This document shows positions 52,466-61,283 of a stretch of 64,000 bases of DNA, in pieces. Positions within the stretch are counted from its first letter, which is position 1, and the number at the start of each line of letters is the position of its first letter. The stretch is from positions 3,534,001-3,598,000 of the forward strand of contig JBBODD010000001.1 of the NCBI GenBank assembly GCA_038002745.1, read 5' to 3'. The notes under the pieces are model-generated. The model was not told where the DNA came from and ran no database searches. It saw only the letters and a program-made list of their open reading frames with translations. A program made the position numbers and the translations under genes. Origin of the DNA: Bacillus sp. FSL H8-0547 (GTDB lineage Bacteria; Bacillota; Bacilli; Bacillales; Bacillaceae).

Positions 52466-53233
52466 TTATCCAATTGCAGCAAGTGCTTCGAGCTCAGGTG
52501 TCCCATTTGCAAAGCCAACGGCAAATATCGTATAGGCTGTATCATTTTTAAGCTGTACTTTTGGAACCGTCAGCACGACATTGTCTGTCCCGGCAACACG
52601 CACTTCAAGATCGTATTTTCCCTGAGGAACTTTCACGTTTTTGGTTGCCTGCGTAAATTGAACATTTTTAAAGAGGATATCCCCGTTTTTAACGGCAATA
52701 TCAACGGCAGGTGCATCAGGTGAAAGATGGACAAATTTCACGCTTGCTTCACCAGCAGGCACAAACGTTTTATCCACAAATGGAAGCTGCCTGATGGAGT
52801 TCAGGTTTCCGGCGGCAGCGATTGTATACGTTATGCCTGGCAGGAGCATATACATTTCACTCAGAACCGGGCCGTTCGTCGTTCCTGCCTGGTAAACATC
52901 AACGCGGTACTGGCCGGTCGGAAGCTTCAGGTAGTCGCTGATTTCCTTGTACTTTACATTTTGAAGGGTCAGTTTGCCATTCACATAAATATCAACTGCC
53001 GGGGCATCAGGTGAAGCATGGATGACTCTTACCCGTGACATCCCAGGCTCAAGCTGGCCTCCCTGCGGAACTCGCGAGGCTGCCTGATATTGCATGCTGT
53101 ACATCCATTTCTGCATCGCGTTCAAATGTTTCTGATAATACATGACATGCTTCTGCGGGTCTGTATATTTATAGTAGCAGGCAAGCAGGTCATACATCAT
53201 GGCTTTTTCGGCATACTTATTCGGTTCGTTCAT
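52466..53233 (-). CDS. DUF4397 double-domain protein without signal peptide
   Basis: 255 residues. N-terminal 65-residue Tyr/Met-rich helical region (MYDLLACYYKYTDPQKHVMY) and two DUF4397 domains, each opened by VIHASPDAPAVDIYV or VHLSPDAPAVDIAV. No signal or anchor, unlike the paralogue at 59872, so maybe spore-surface or cytoplasmic. ATG 53233 from GGGAGTGCGCGCTA. Confidence 0.85.
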   Translation of the reverse strand: MNEPNKYAEKAMMYDLLACYYKYTDPQKHVMYYQKHLNAMQKWMYSMQYQAASRVPQGGQLEPGMSRVRVIHASPDAPAVDIYVNGKLTLQNVKYKEISDYLKLPTGQYRVDVYQAGTTNGPVLSEMYMLLPGITYTIAAAGNLNSIRQLPFVDKTFVPAGEASVKFVHLSPDAPAVDIAVKNGDILFKNVQFTQATKNVKVPQGKYDLEVRVAGTDNVVLTVPKVQLKNDTAYTIFAVGFANGTPELEALAAIG

Positions 53234-53378
53234 TAGCGCGCACTCCCATCTATTCATTCGTCATTAACATATGAAAGGAGATGGGTGATTGTCACAAAAA
53301 AGGGATGTGAATGTGGTTTTAATTTAATCTTTGAAGGGAAAATATAGGGTTGATGTCTAAATCCGGAGGTAGAATCGT

Positions 53379-54191
53379 ATGGCAAATTATGAACAGAATA
53401 TCGGAGACGTATCTTTATCTTATTCAGATGATGGCGAGGGCCATTGCATCGTGCTGCTTCACGGATTTTGCGGAAGCAGGGAATATTTTAACAAAATCAT
53501 ACCGGATATCTCGGAGAAGTACAGAGTCATCGCTTGTGACTTAAGAGGACACGGACATTCAAGCACAGTGAAGGATGAATTCAGCATCACGTCAATGGCG
53601 GATGATCTGGCCAAATTGTTTGACGTCCTTGAAATCGAGAAAGTCACAATGATTGGACATTCGCTTGGAGGATATATCACACTTGCATTTGTTGAAAAAT
53701 ATGCGCACATGCTCCATTCATACGGGCTATTGCATTCAACGGCGCTCCCGGATGATGAAAACGGGAAAGCGGGCCGGGAAAAAGGCATTGCGAGAATTGA
53801 ACAAGAGGGAATAAAAGGGTTTATTGATGATTTAGTGCCGAAGCTGTTTGCTTCAGAAAATCAGGAGCCGTTCCATGCAGAAATGGAGACGGTGAGGCAG
53901 ATTGGATATAAAACACCTGAAACCGGGGCAGCAGGCGCGCTGCACGCGATGAAAAACCGTCCTGACAGGCAAAAGGTCCTTCATAATGAAGACTTGCCTG
54001 TCCTGCTTATTGCCGGCAAAAAAGATCAGATTGTACCGCCTGAAAAAACCTTTTTGCATAGGGGGAACCATCTAACAGAAGTCATTCTTGAAAATAGCGG
54101 ACACATGGGAATGATAGAGGAACCTGAAAAGGTGGTAAAAGTCATAGAGGAGTTTATTGAGAAGTCTGTTATAAAGGAGAGAAATGCATGA
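53379..54191 (+). CDS. Alpha/beta hydrolase
   Basis: 270 residues. Nucleophile Ser in MIGHSLGGY, oxyanion loop LLHGFCGS, and a C-terminal His in NSGHMGMIEEPE. Substrate unknown. Overlaps the SDR gene by 4 nt, so the pair is co-translated. CGGAGGTAGAATCGT precedes ATG. Confidence 0.9.
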   Translation: MANYEQNIGDVSLSYSDDGEGHCIVLLHGFCGSREYFNKIIPDISEKYRVIACDLRGHGHSSTVKDEFSITSMADDLAKLFDVLEIEKVTMIGHSLGGYITLAFVEKYAHMLHSYGLLHSTALPDDENGKAGREKGIARIEQEGIKGFIDDLVPKLFASENQEPFHAEMETVRQIGYKTPETGAAGALHAMKNRPDRQKVLHNEDLPVLLIAGKKDQIVPPEKTFLHRGNHLTEVILENSGHMGMIEEPEKVVKVIEEFIEKSVIKERNA

Positions 54192-54952
54192 AATATACAG
54201 TCATTACAGGTGCCAGTTCAGGAATTGGGTACGAAGCGGCACTTGCGTTTGCCAGAAGAGGAAAACATCTGATTGTTGCTGCAAGAAGAGAGGATCAGCT
54301 TCTAGAATTAAAAAATCAGATACACAAAATAAACCCTGAGCTTGAAACAGTGATAAGACCTGTAGATTTATCTGTTCCGGAACATGCACGGTCTTTTTAC
54401 GACAGTTTAAAGGAATATGACCTTGAAACATGGGTCAACAACGCAGGCTTTGGAAACTTTGCCTCTGTAGGGGAGCAGAACCTGGAAAAAATAGAGACCA
54501 TGCTGCAGCTTAATATTCAGGCTCTGACGATTTTATCCACCCTGTTTGCAAGAGACTACTCATCCAGCGAGGGAGCTCAGCTTCTGAATATATCATCTGC
54601 AGGCGGCTATACCATTGTAGAAGGTGCTGTGACTTATTGCGCGACAAAATTTTATGTGAGTGCCTTTACTGAAGGAATGGCTCAGGAATTGAAAGGAAAA
54701 GGCGCAAAGATGCAGGCTAAAGTACTTGCCCCGGCAGCAACAGAAACAGAATTTGCAAAGCGCTCCATGGACCTTGAGGACTTCAGCTACAGTCAATCCA
54801 TGCCGAAATTCCATACGGCACAGGAAATGGCTCAATTTCTCCTTGATTTATATGACAGCAGCAAAACAGTAGGTATTGTGGATGGAGAAAGCTATGAGTT
54901 TACGCTCAGAGATCCAATATTTTCTTATGCACAGAGAAAACAAAATGATTAA
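54188..54952 (+). CDS. Short-chain dehydrogenase/reductase
   Basis: 254 residues. TGASSGIGYEAAL cofactor loop, NNAGFGN, Ser in NISSAGGYT, and YCATKFYV (Tyr-x3-Lys) catalytic set. Classical SDR of the DltE/YqjQ type. Substrate unknown; coupling with the hydrolase suggests one small pathway. Confidence 0.9.
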   Translation: MKYTVITGASSGIGYEAALAFARRGKHLIVAARREDQLLELKNQIHKINPELETVIRPVDLSVPEHARSFYDSLKEYDLETWVNNAGFGNFASVGEQNLEKIETMLQLNIQALTILSTLFARDYSSSEGAQLLNISSAGGYTIVEGAVTYCATKFYVSAFTEGMAQELKGKGAKMQAKVLAPAATETEFAKRSMDLEDFSYSQSMPKFHTAQEMAQFLLDLYDSSKTVGIVDGESYEFTLRDPIFSYAQRKQND

Positions 54953-54960
54953 ATGCACAA

Positions 54961-54990
54961 AAAAAACGCTTATTTCTAAGCGTTTTTTTT
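54961..54990. terminator. Bidirectional terminator
   Basis: AAAACGCTTA and TAAGCGTTTT around TTTC with T run. Confidence 0.88.
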
Positions 54991-55237
54991 AGTTCTGGTT
55001 TAATTCGGCAAGCTTTACAAACGTCAGTTCATCTTCAATCAGTCCGCATACACCGCATTGTACTTTATAATGCGGCCCTCTATAGGCGAGATGGAACGGA
55101 TCAAGGGCTTCCTGAGAAAATTCCTGAATGACATCGCCTGTCTGCGGATCCAGCTTAACAGACTTTGGCGTCTGTTCAATTAAATTAAAGCGCGTGCGGT
55201 TTGTTTTGCAGTTCGGGCATAAGTATGGTGCAGTCAT
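54989..55237 (-). CDS. Small zinc-ribbon protein
   Basis: 82 residues with two CxxC pairs (CPNC near residue 7 and CGVC near residue 62), so one zinc ribbon with a long insertion. Middle region includes DPQTGDVIQEFSQEALDP. GAAGGAGGTCC precedes ATG. Family not named; found next to marR/msr genes here. Confidence 0.75.
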   Translation of the reverse strand: MTAPYLCPNCKTNRTRFNLIEQTPKSVKLDPQTGDVIQEFSQEALDPFHLAYRGPHYKVQCGVCGLIEDELTFVKLAELNQN

Positions 55238-55295
55238 AAAAGGACCTCCTTCTGTCGGTGAAGTTATTTTTTCCAGAAGGAGGCAGGACTATGTA

Positions 55296-55724
55296 TCACG
55301 GTTTTGTCCGGTCGAGTTTTCCGAAAAGCTGAATCAGATTTTGCAGTTCATCATCGGTAAAACAGTCGAATCTTTCGGAAAAATACTCTGTCTTCTTTTT
55401 TTCCAGTTCACTTAAAACGGTCTGCCCGTCTTCGGTCAAATCGATCAGCGTAATTCTCCGGTCATTAGGGGACCTTTTCCGTGTAATTAACGCTTTCGAA
55501 AGCAGGGAGTCTGTTACCGCCGTTATATGGCTTGCGGAAACATCAAGCTCTTTTGCCAGGTTGGACGCATTTTGAGGACCATTTTCTTTTAATGACTTTA
55601 AAATAATAAATTCATTCCTTGAAAGAACGCTGCCGAGGACAACGTTTATCTCATTCCGCAGCTGGCGGAAAATGCTTCTCATGAGCGACTCTAAATCATA
55701 CATTTTTTCTTCGCGTTTTTTCAC
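55296..55724 (-). CDS. ypoP: MarR family regulator YpoP
   Basis: 142 residues, winged helix with LAKELDVSASHITAVTDSL and wing RKRSPNDRRITLIDLTEDG. Start GTG 55724 is fixed by CCGGAGGTTTTGCA and gives the B. subtilis YpoP length. Divergent from msrAB, as in B. subtilis where ypoP adjoins msrA, so it may regulate the reductase gene. Confidence 0.87.
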   Translation of the reverse strand: MKKREEKMYDLESLMRSIFRQLRNEINVVLGSVLSRNEFIILKSLKENGPQNASNLAKELDVSASHITAVTDSLLSKALITRKRSPNDRRITLIDLTEDGQTVLSELEKKKTEYFSERFDCFTDDELQNLIQLFGKLDRTKP

Positions 55725-55888
55725 TGCAAAACCTCCGGGGGAAACAGTTGAAATCAGACTGTTCATCTGCTTAAATAATTTTAATGTAAAGAAACGTGTC
55801 TGTCTTGTCAAGGAAAACCCGTGTCAGAGAGCAGAATTCTGGGATTATGAAATGGAAATGATATAATGATACTAAATAACGGACAATC

Positions 55889-55922
55889 CCGGCCTTAACC
55901 GCAGTTCTGACTGCGTGGCCGG
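55889..55922 (+). other. Hairpin in msrAB leader
   Basis: CCGGCC (55889-55894) pairs with GGCCGG (55917-55922) and, inside, CGCAGT with ACTGCG around TCTG. It is 36 nt before the start and lacks a T tract, so it is a leader structure rather than a terminator. TATAAT at 55862-55867 places the transcript start just before it. Confidence 0.55.
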
Positions 55923-55957
55923 TGAAGTGACGGAACAGTGCAGGAGGAGGAAACAGG

Positions 55958-56905
55958 ATGACTGAAAAAACATACGAACTCGCTACCTTTGCAGGAGGAT
56001 GCTTCTGGTGCATGGTGCAGCCGTTTGATGAGCTGCCGGGCATTGAAAAAATCGTTTCCGGCTATACAGGAGGCCATAAAGAAAATCCAACTTATGAAGA
56101 AGTCTGCAGTGAAACTACAGGCCACTATGAAGCTGTGCAGATCACATTTAATCCTGACATCTTTCCATATGAGCGCCTGCTTGAATTATACTGGCAGCAA
56201 ATTGATCCGACAGATGCCGGAGGCCAATTCTTTGATCGCGGGGATTCCTACCGCACAGCTATTTTCTTCCATAATGAAAGGCAGCAGCAGCTTGCTGAAG
56301 AATCAAAACAAAAACTCGAAGCAAGCGGCCGCTTCAAAAAGCCCATTGTCACGGAAATATTGCCGGCAAAGCCTTTCTATGAAGCAGAGGAATACCACCA
56401 GGACTATTACCAAAAAAGCCCGGTTCGCTATAATCAGTACCGCAAAGGCTCAGGCCGCGATGCGTATATTAAAGAACACTGGAATAAAAGCAGCCTGAAA
56501 GAAAAACTCACGCCGATCCAGTACGAAGTTACCCAGAACAACGGAACTGAGCGTCCTTTTCAGAATGAATACTACGACAATGAACAAGATGGCATTTACG
56601 TGGACATCGTCTCTGGAAAACCTCTTTTCAGTTCAACAGACAAATACGATGCAGGATGCGGCTGGCCGAGTTTTACGCGCCCGCTGTCAGATTATGAAAT
56701 TGTCGAGAAAAAGGATTTTTCTCACTTTATGATCCGTACGGAAGTAAGAAGCAAATCTGCGGATTCTCATTTAGGACATGTGTTTAACGATGGGCCGGGT
56801 CCAAACGGCTTAAGATACTGCATAAATTCAGCTGCTCTCAGATTTGTTCCAAAGGAAGAACTTGAAAAAGAAGGGTACGGAAAATTTTTAGGGCTTTTCC
56901 AGTAA
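55958..56905 (+). CDS. msrAB: Fused peptide methionine sulfoxide reductase MsrA-MsrB
   Basis: 315 residues. MsrA domain (1-165) with Cys15 in GGCFWC; MsrB domain (175-310) with Cys288 in [11 protein letters not shown] and GCGWPSF. B. subtilis has the two as separate adjacent genes; here they are one protein, repairing both sulfoxide isomers. The MsrB zinc cysteines are absent (SGKPLFSS instead of CxxC). GGAGGAGGAAACAGG precedes ATG. Confidence 0.95.
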   Translation: MTEKTYELATFAGGCFWCMVQPFDELPGIEKIVSGYTGGHKENPTYEEVCSETTGHYEAVQITFNPDIFPYERLLELYWQQIDPTDAGGQFFDRGDSYRTAIFFHNERQQQLAEESKQKLEASGRFKKPIVTEILPAKPFYEAEEYHQDYYQKSPVRYNQYRKGSGRDAYIKEHWNKSSLKEKLTPIQYEVTQNNGTERPFQNEYYDNEQDGIYVDIVSGKPLFSSTDKYDAGCGWPSFTRPLSDYEIVEKKDFSHFMIRTEVRSKSADSHLGHVFNDGPGPNGLRYCINSAALRFVPKEELEKEGYGKFLGLFQ

Positions 56906-56937
56906 GGGAAGCTTTGCAGTAAAGTGCTTTAGAGTCA

Positions 56938-56990
56938 CGAAAACCATCAGCAGCCGGAGCTGTCATTCTCCGGTCCTGATGGTTTTTTTT
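56938..56990. terminator. Terminator after msrAB
   Basis: AAACCATCAG and CTGATGGTTT with an inner CCGGA/TCCGG pair, then T8. Confidence 0.88.
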
Positions 56991-57007
56991 GCGTCTTCAA
57001 AAGTCAG

Positions 57008-57841
57008 TTATGCATATAGAAGCAAAGGAAGCAGTTCTTCTATGAACGGAGCTGCAGCTATTTCATCATGAACAGCATAAAACGGCCGGTAGACAACATG
57101 AGATTCGAGAGGAACGAGCTTTCCGTTTTCTACTTCATCTTTGACCATCGAATGGGAAAGGAACGCCGCGCCAAGCCCTCTTACTGCCAGCTGTTTAATG
57201 AGATAGTGGCTGCCTGCCTCAATAACTTCAACAGGATCGATTCTCTCAGACAGAAGAAATTGATCAGCGTATTCTCTTGTGCCTGAACCTCTCTCTCTGA
57301 GGAGGAGAGGAGAAGTCCTGATTGAAATGTGATGACTGGCATAAAACCTCAGTTCATCCCTGCTGATAACGTTCACTTTAAATGGCTCAAGTCCTCGTTT
57401 TCCTTCAACGAGGGCAAGGTCAAGCTTGTGCTGCTTAAGCCCGTCAACAATCTGTTCATGATTTTTGATGGTGAGCTGAAGGCGCACATGCGGATAGATG
57501 GTTTTAATTTTTTTAACAAAATCAGGCAGCAGGACGTCACTGACTGTATGCGTTGCTCCCAGTTTTAACAAAACCTCGTTGTTTTTCTCTTTTATCCGCT
57601 CGATGGTCATGCTGATCTCAAGCATTTTTTTCCCCTCTTCAAAAACGTGCCTTCCCGCATCCGTTAATTCAAATGGCCGGTTTGGTGCCGATCTTTTTAT
57701 TAAACTTGTTCCGACGAAGTCCTCCAGTTTCTTCAGGTGAATACTGATAGTAGGCTGTGAAAGATTAAGAAATTCACTTGTCTTTGTGAAGTGTCGAAGC
57801 TGTACAAGCGTTACATAGGTTCGAATCCAGTCTAGCTGCAT
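57008..57841 (-). CDS. LysR family transcriptional regulator
   Basis: 277 residues. HTH at about 18-37 (FTKTSEFLNLSQPTISIHLK) and a LysR substrate domain (KLGATHTVSDVLLPDF onward). CysL/YwfK-like in general form. Divergent from a TauE/SafE exporter gene, so it probably controls that gene in response to a sulfur compound. TTATAAAACGTAATAA in the gap is a possible site. Confidence 0.88.
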   Translation of the reverse strand: MQLDWIRTYVTLVQLRHFTKTSEFLNLSQPTISIHLKKLEDFVGTSLIKRSAPNRPFELTDAGRHVFEEGKKMLEISMTIERIKEKNNEVLLKLGATHTVSDVLLPDFVKKIKTIYPHVRLQLTIKNHEQIVDGLKQHKLDLALVEGKRGLEPFKVNVISRDELRFYASHHISIRTSPLLLRERGSGTREYADQFLLSERIDPVEVIEAGSHYLIKQLAVRGLGAAFLSHSMVKDEVENGKLVPLESHVVYRPFYAVHDEIAAAPFIEELLPLLLYA

Positions 57842-57945
57842 GGTACCCTCCGTTAATTATAAAACGTAATAAACTGCATTGTATTTATTTATTTCTATTA
57901 TAAAGATGAGAGAGATACAATGAAAGAGAAAGGTTGTGACGTGAA

Positions 57946-58788
57946 ATGGAAACCATTTTATTTCTCGCAGGGGGAGCAGCAATTGGTATCATGTCTGGAT
58001 TTTTCGGTATTGGAGGAGGAATTATTCTTACACCGGTACTGTTAATCCTTGGGTATGATCCAAGTCAAGCCGTCATTTTGTCTCTCATGCTGACAATGGG
58101 TTCAACGATAACTGGAACGATTACGCATTTCCGTCTTAAACATATACATGTCTCTTTAGCGGCAAGGCTTGGACTGTTCGGTATGATTGGGGCAGTTTCC
58201 ACAGCCCCGGCAGTCCGCCTGCTCGAGGAGGTTCATTCAGCCTCAGCTGTCATTTCACTTGCTTATATCGGGATTTTAGGATGGTTTTCGTATCAATTTT
58301 TAAGGAGGGTGAAAGAGGTAAAGAAGCCGAAGAAGGGATCAGTTCCAATGATCGGACTTCTTACCGGTGCCGTTTCTTCACTGATGGGAGTCAGCGGAGG
58401 ATTTGTTATGACTCCTCTGTTAAAGAATTTTAGAGATATTCAACTGAATAAGGCGATTGGAACAAGCATTGCGGCAGCCTCCATTATTGTCCTGTCAGGA
58501 ATAGGCTCTTATTTATTCAGCGGAGCGGAACTGGATTACACACATGGCGCGCTGCTTATTGCAGGTGCTATGATCGGTACGCCGGCCGGTTCCATGCAGC
58601 TAAGAAAATTCCCTGAAGCTTATGTGAAAAAAATGCTCGGCCTTCTTTATCTGGTTGTTGCCGGAAGTGTTATCTTCACATTTATGTCAGTCCCTGCTGT
58701 TTCACTGGCCCTGATCGGCACAGCATGCATGATCTTTTTTGTCTTGTTGGTTTTTAAGTCTGCAAGGAGGGTTTTGGCTGCTGAGTAA
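57946..58788 (+). CDS. TauE/SafE family anion exporter
   Basis: 280 residues, about eight membrane spans, with the repeated GFFGIGGGIILTPVLLILG and GVSGGFVMTPLL motifs of the family. Transports sulfite, sulfoacetate or related organic anions. Divergent LysR gene is the likely regulator. ATG with AAAGG further upstream. Confidence 0.9.
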   Translation: METILFLAGGAAIGIMSGFFGIGGGIILTPVLLILGYDPSQAVILSLMLTMGSTITGTITHFRLKHIHVSLAARLGLFGMIGAVSTAPAVRLLEEVHSASAVISLAYIGILGWFSYQFLRRVKEVKKPKKGSVPMIGLLTGAVSSLMGVSGGFVMTPLLKNFRDIQLNKAIGTSIAAASIIVLSGIGSYLFSGAELDYTHGALLIAGAMIGTPAGSMQLRKFPEAYVKKMLGLLYLVVAGSVIFTFMSVPAVSLALIGTACMIFFVLLVFKSARRVLAAE

Positions 58789-58898
58789 AAGGAAGGGTAT
58801 ATGAATAGAAGATGGAAGACATTTTAACGTTTCTCAGGACACTTTTTAATTTGAAAAGATAGATTTGTTTGAAAAGAATTGACAGAATGAAAGGTATC

Positions 58899-59175
58899 GG
58901 CGCCACAAACGAAGTGAAGACATGAAGAAAAGTGGCAGCACTCTTGGCAGTGGTGCCACAAATGAAGTGCAGTCATGCAAAAAGTGGCAGCATTCTGTGT
59001 AGTAGCGCCACAAACAAAGTAAAGACATGAAGAAAAGTGGCAGCACTCTGGATAGTGATGCCACAAATGAAGTGCAGTCATGCGAAAAGTCGCAGCATTC
59101 TGAGTAGTGGCGCCACAAACGAAGTAAAGACATAAAGAAAAGTGGCAGCACTATGTGTAGTACCGCCACAAATGA
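58899..59175. repeat. Tandem hairpin array, ~52.5-bp unit, 5-6 copies
   Basis: GTGGCAGCA or variants at 58932, 58984, 59038, 59089 and 59142 (spacings 51-54). GTGGCAGCACTC pairs with the downstream CAGTGGTGCCAC-type arm. Same hairpin family as the array at 16116-16470, but the spacer part differs. Between convergent genes; rest of this gap is featureless apart from the terminator. Confidence 0.9.
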
Positions 59176-59190
59176 AGCTGAAATACAGAG

Positions 59191-59222
59191 AAAACCCGAA
59201 CTGATCAATGAGTTCGGGTTTT
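59191..59222. terminator. Bidirectional terminator
   Basis: AAAACCCGAACT and AGTTCGGGTTTT around GATCAATG. Confidence 0.88.
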
Positions 59223-59261
59223 CGTACAGACGTTAATTATGCAAGTTCATACTTTATAACT

Positions 59262-59903
59262 CTAGCTTTCTTCTTTTAAAACCCCAGTCACAACCAGCCT
59301 CTCCAAATGCGTCTTCTTCTTCCGGTCAAATTCGCCTGTGCATGTAATCAGATTCAGCTTTCTCTGCTGACTGAACCCGAAAATAGCGGGAAGAGGAGCA
59401 TCATCATACGGATACGAATTGATTTCCTGGACAACAAATGTCAGCGCTTCGCCATTCTCTCCGGAGACGATGATTTCATCTCCAGTGTTGATCTCTTTGA
59501 GATTAAAAAACACTGACGGGCCAGTTTTGTTGTCTACATGCCCTGCAATTACAGCGTTTCCCTGCTCGCCTGGCATTGCGCCGTTTTCGTACCATGCTGT
59601 GATTTCGTCATCTGAAGGAAGTTCCATAATCCCGCCTTCAGTCAGACCGGCAGATTCTACGCCTGCACTAATATTAAGGGAAGGGATAGAAATACGGTTT
59701 GGGCTGATTCCTTCGGTTTTAGTTTGCTGGACGGGTTTGGGCTTTGCCTCTGAAGTCTCAGCTGAAACGGAGACGGCAGAGGCTTGTTCTGTACGTGTTT
59801 CTTTTTTATCCGGTGAGGCGTTTTCGCCAGTCTGTGCACATCCGGCCAAAAGGAGAATCAGGGCTGCCGATTTAATGGCTGCTTGCTTTTTTCTTAATTC
59901 CAT
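59262..59903 (-). CDS. Sortase with lipoprotein signal
   Basis: 213 residues. Catalytic His122 (IAGHVDNKTG), Cys188 (LITCTGEF) and Arg202 (LERLVV) form the sortase set; the short form fits class D/F. N-terminus ends in LLLAGC (Cys22), a lipobox, so it may be lipid-anchored rather than by a membrane helix. A disordered linker follows. The start lies 32 nt inside the upstream DUF4397 gene, whose MPKTG protein is the likely substrate. Confidence 0.9.
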   Translation of the reverse strand: MELRKKQAAIKSAALILLLAGCAQTGENASPDKKETRTEQASAVSVSAETSEAKPKPVQQTKTEGISPNRISIPSLNISAGVESAGLTEGGIMELPSDDEITAWYENGAMPGEQGNAVIAGHVDNKTGPSVFFNLKEINTGDEIIVSGENGEALTFVVQEINSYPYDDAPLPAIFGFSQQRKLNLITCTGEFDRKKKTHLERLVVTGVLKEES

Positions 59904-60678
59904 ATGCCATCAAAGCACCTAATCCAAGGATAGCTGCTGCTGCGACTGGCAGGTAGTTTGTCTCAGCTTCAGATGTTCCGCCCATTCCTGTTTTCGGCAT
60001 TTCAGAAGGCATCATCGCCGGATCAGCAAGAACAAGTGCTTCAAGAGCAGGCTCTCCGCCGGCAAGTCCAACTGCAATGACCGTGTAAGACATATTGGCC
60101 TTCAATTCAGTTCCTGCAAGGTCAAGGACTACATCTTCTGTTCCAGCGCCTCTTACTTCAAGATCATATGAGCCAGGGTCTACTTCCAAGTAATCTGTTA
60201 CACCTTTAAATTCAGCTCCAGGGAAAAGGACGTCTCCGCCTTTAACAGCTACATCAACTGCAGGTGCATCAGGTGAAAAGTGGGCGACGCGCACTTTTGA
60301 TTTTCCTTCTGTTACATTCAAATCGTCGTTAAGGACTTTTAGTTCAAGAGAATCAAGTGTGTTAATCGCTGCAGCTGTATAGGCTTTGCCTGCTTCAACT
60401 GTTAAGTCTGCTGAGATAACAGGCTCGCCGTCAGCAACTGTGCCAGCTGCGAAGACTTCAACCTTGTGGTCGCCTGCAGGAAGCATCATGTAGTCGGTTG
60501 CTGCTTTAAACTCAGCACCTTCAACAACTGTTTTGCCGTCGACAACAACATCAACTGCAGGAGCATCAGGAGAAGCGTGAACGATTCTGACCATTGCGTC
60601 ATTCTCTGCTGCAGAAGCACCTGCTCCAAATGCCAATAATAAAACCATTGCTGCTACTACTGAAAAAATCTTTCTCAT
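59872..60678 (-). CDS. Sortase-anchored DUF4397 surface protein
   Basis: 268 residues. Signal peptide (IFSVVAAMVLLLAFGAGASA), two DUF4397 domains each beginning VRIVHASPDAPAVDVVV or VAHFSPDAPAVDVAV, then MPKTG (227-231), a hydrophobic span and a KKKASSH tail: the cell-wall sorting signal with Met for Leu. Covalently attached to peptidoglycan by the neighbouring sortase. GAGGAGTGGAAAA sets ATG 60678. A 16-base T run (60699-60714) lies in the upstream leader. Confidence 0.92.
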   Translation of the reverse strand: MRKIFSVVAAMVLLLAFGAGASAAENDAMVRIVHASPDAPAVDVVVDGKTVVEGAEFKAATDYMMLPAGDHKVEVFAAGTVADGEPVISADLTVEAGKAYTAAAINTLDSLELKVLNDDLNVTEGKSKVRVAHFSPDAPAVDVAVKGGDVLFPGAEFKGVTDYLEVDPGSYDLEVRGAGTEDVVLDLAGTELKANMSYTVIAVGLAGGEPALEALVLADPAMMPSEMPKTGMGGTSEAETNYLPVAAAAILGLGALMAYGIKKKASSH

Positions 60679-60698
60679 TTTTCCACTCCTCTTTTTTG

Positions 60699-60714
60699 TT
60701 TTTTTTTTTTTTTT
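60699..60714 (-). repeat. 16-base homopolymer in DUF4397 gene leader
   Basis: Sixteen T on the plus strand, i.e. A16 on the coding strand, 20 nt before the start codon and directly upstream of the ribosome site. Such runs vary by slippage and could alter expression. Confidence 0.8.
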
Positions 60715-60896
60715 GGACGTATGTCCTGAATTAAATATAAACAAAACTTATACAAAATGTATACAGTTTTGATGCGCTGAATGTGCTGAGGAAGTTTTTC
60801 CCGGTTTTTCTGATGCTGAATGTACAGAAAATCAAAGGAATTTAGCAGAAGATTTGGTATAATCGAAACATCATCTGAGAATAGGAGTGAATCACT

Positions 60897-61283
60897 TTGG
60901 CAGTCAAAGGATTTGAACATGTGGGAATACAAGTAAGAGATATTGAGAAATCGATTGAATTTTATCAGCAGGTTGCAGGTCTGCAGCTGATTGACCGCTT
61001 TTTACATACAGATGGAAATATGAAACTGGCATTTTTAGGAGTGGAGGGGTCCATCATTGTTGAACTGATCGAAGGGTATAACCCTGATCTTCCTGCAGAA
61101 GGAAAGGTTCATCATGTTGCCCTTAAGGTAAGCGGAATTGAAGGAGAAGAGGAAAGGCTGAAGGAATTAGGAGCAGAGCTGATCTATGATGAAATAACAA
61201 CTCTGCCGAATGGAGCGAAATATCTGTTCTTCAAAGGGCCAGACGGGGAATGGATTGAATATTTCGAACCGATGAATGAATAA
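60897..61283 (+). CDS. VOC/glyoxalase family protein
   Basis: 128 residues. Two beta-alpha-beta repeats with metal ligands in FEHVGIQV, ELIEG, HHVALKV and EWIEYFEP (H/E/H/E). Glyoxalase or methylmalonyl-CoA epimerase-like; epimerase is possible. TTG start with AGGAGTGA. Overlaps the GNAT gene by 8 nt. Confidence 0.88.
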   Translation: MAVKGFEHVGIQVRDIEKSIEFYQQVAGLQLIDRFLHTDGNMKLAFLGVEGSIIVELIEGYNPDLPAEGKVHHVALKVSGIEGEEERLKELGAELIYDEITTLPNGAKYLFFKGPDGEWIEYFEPMNE

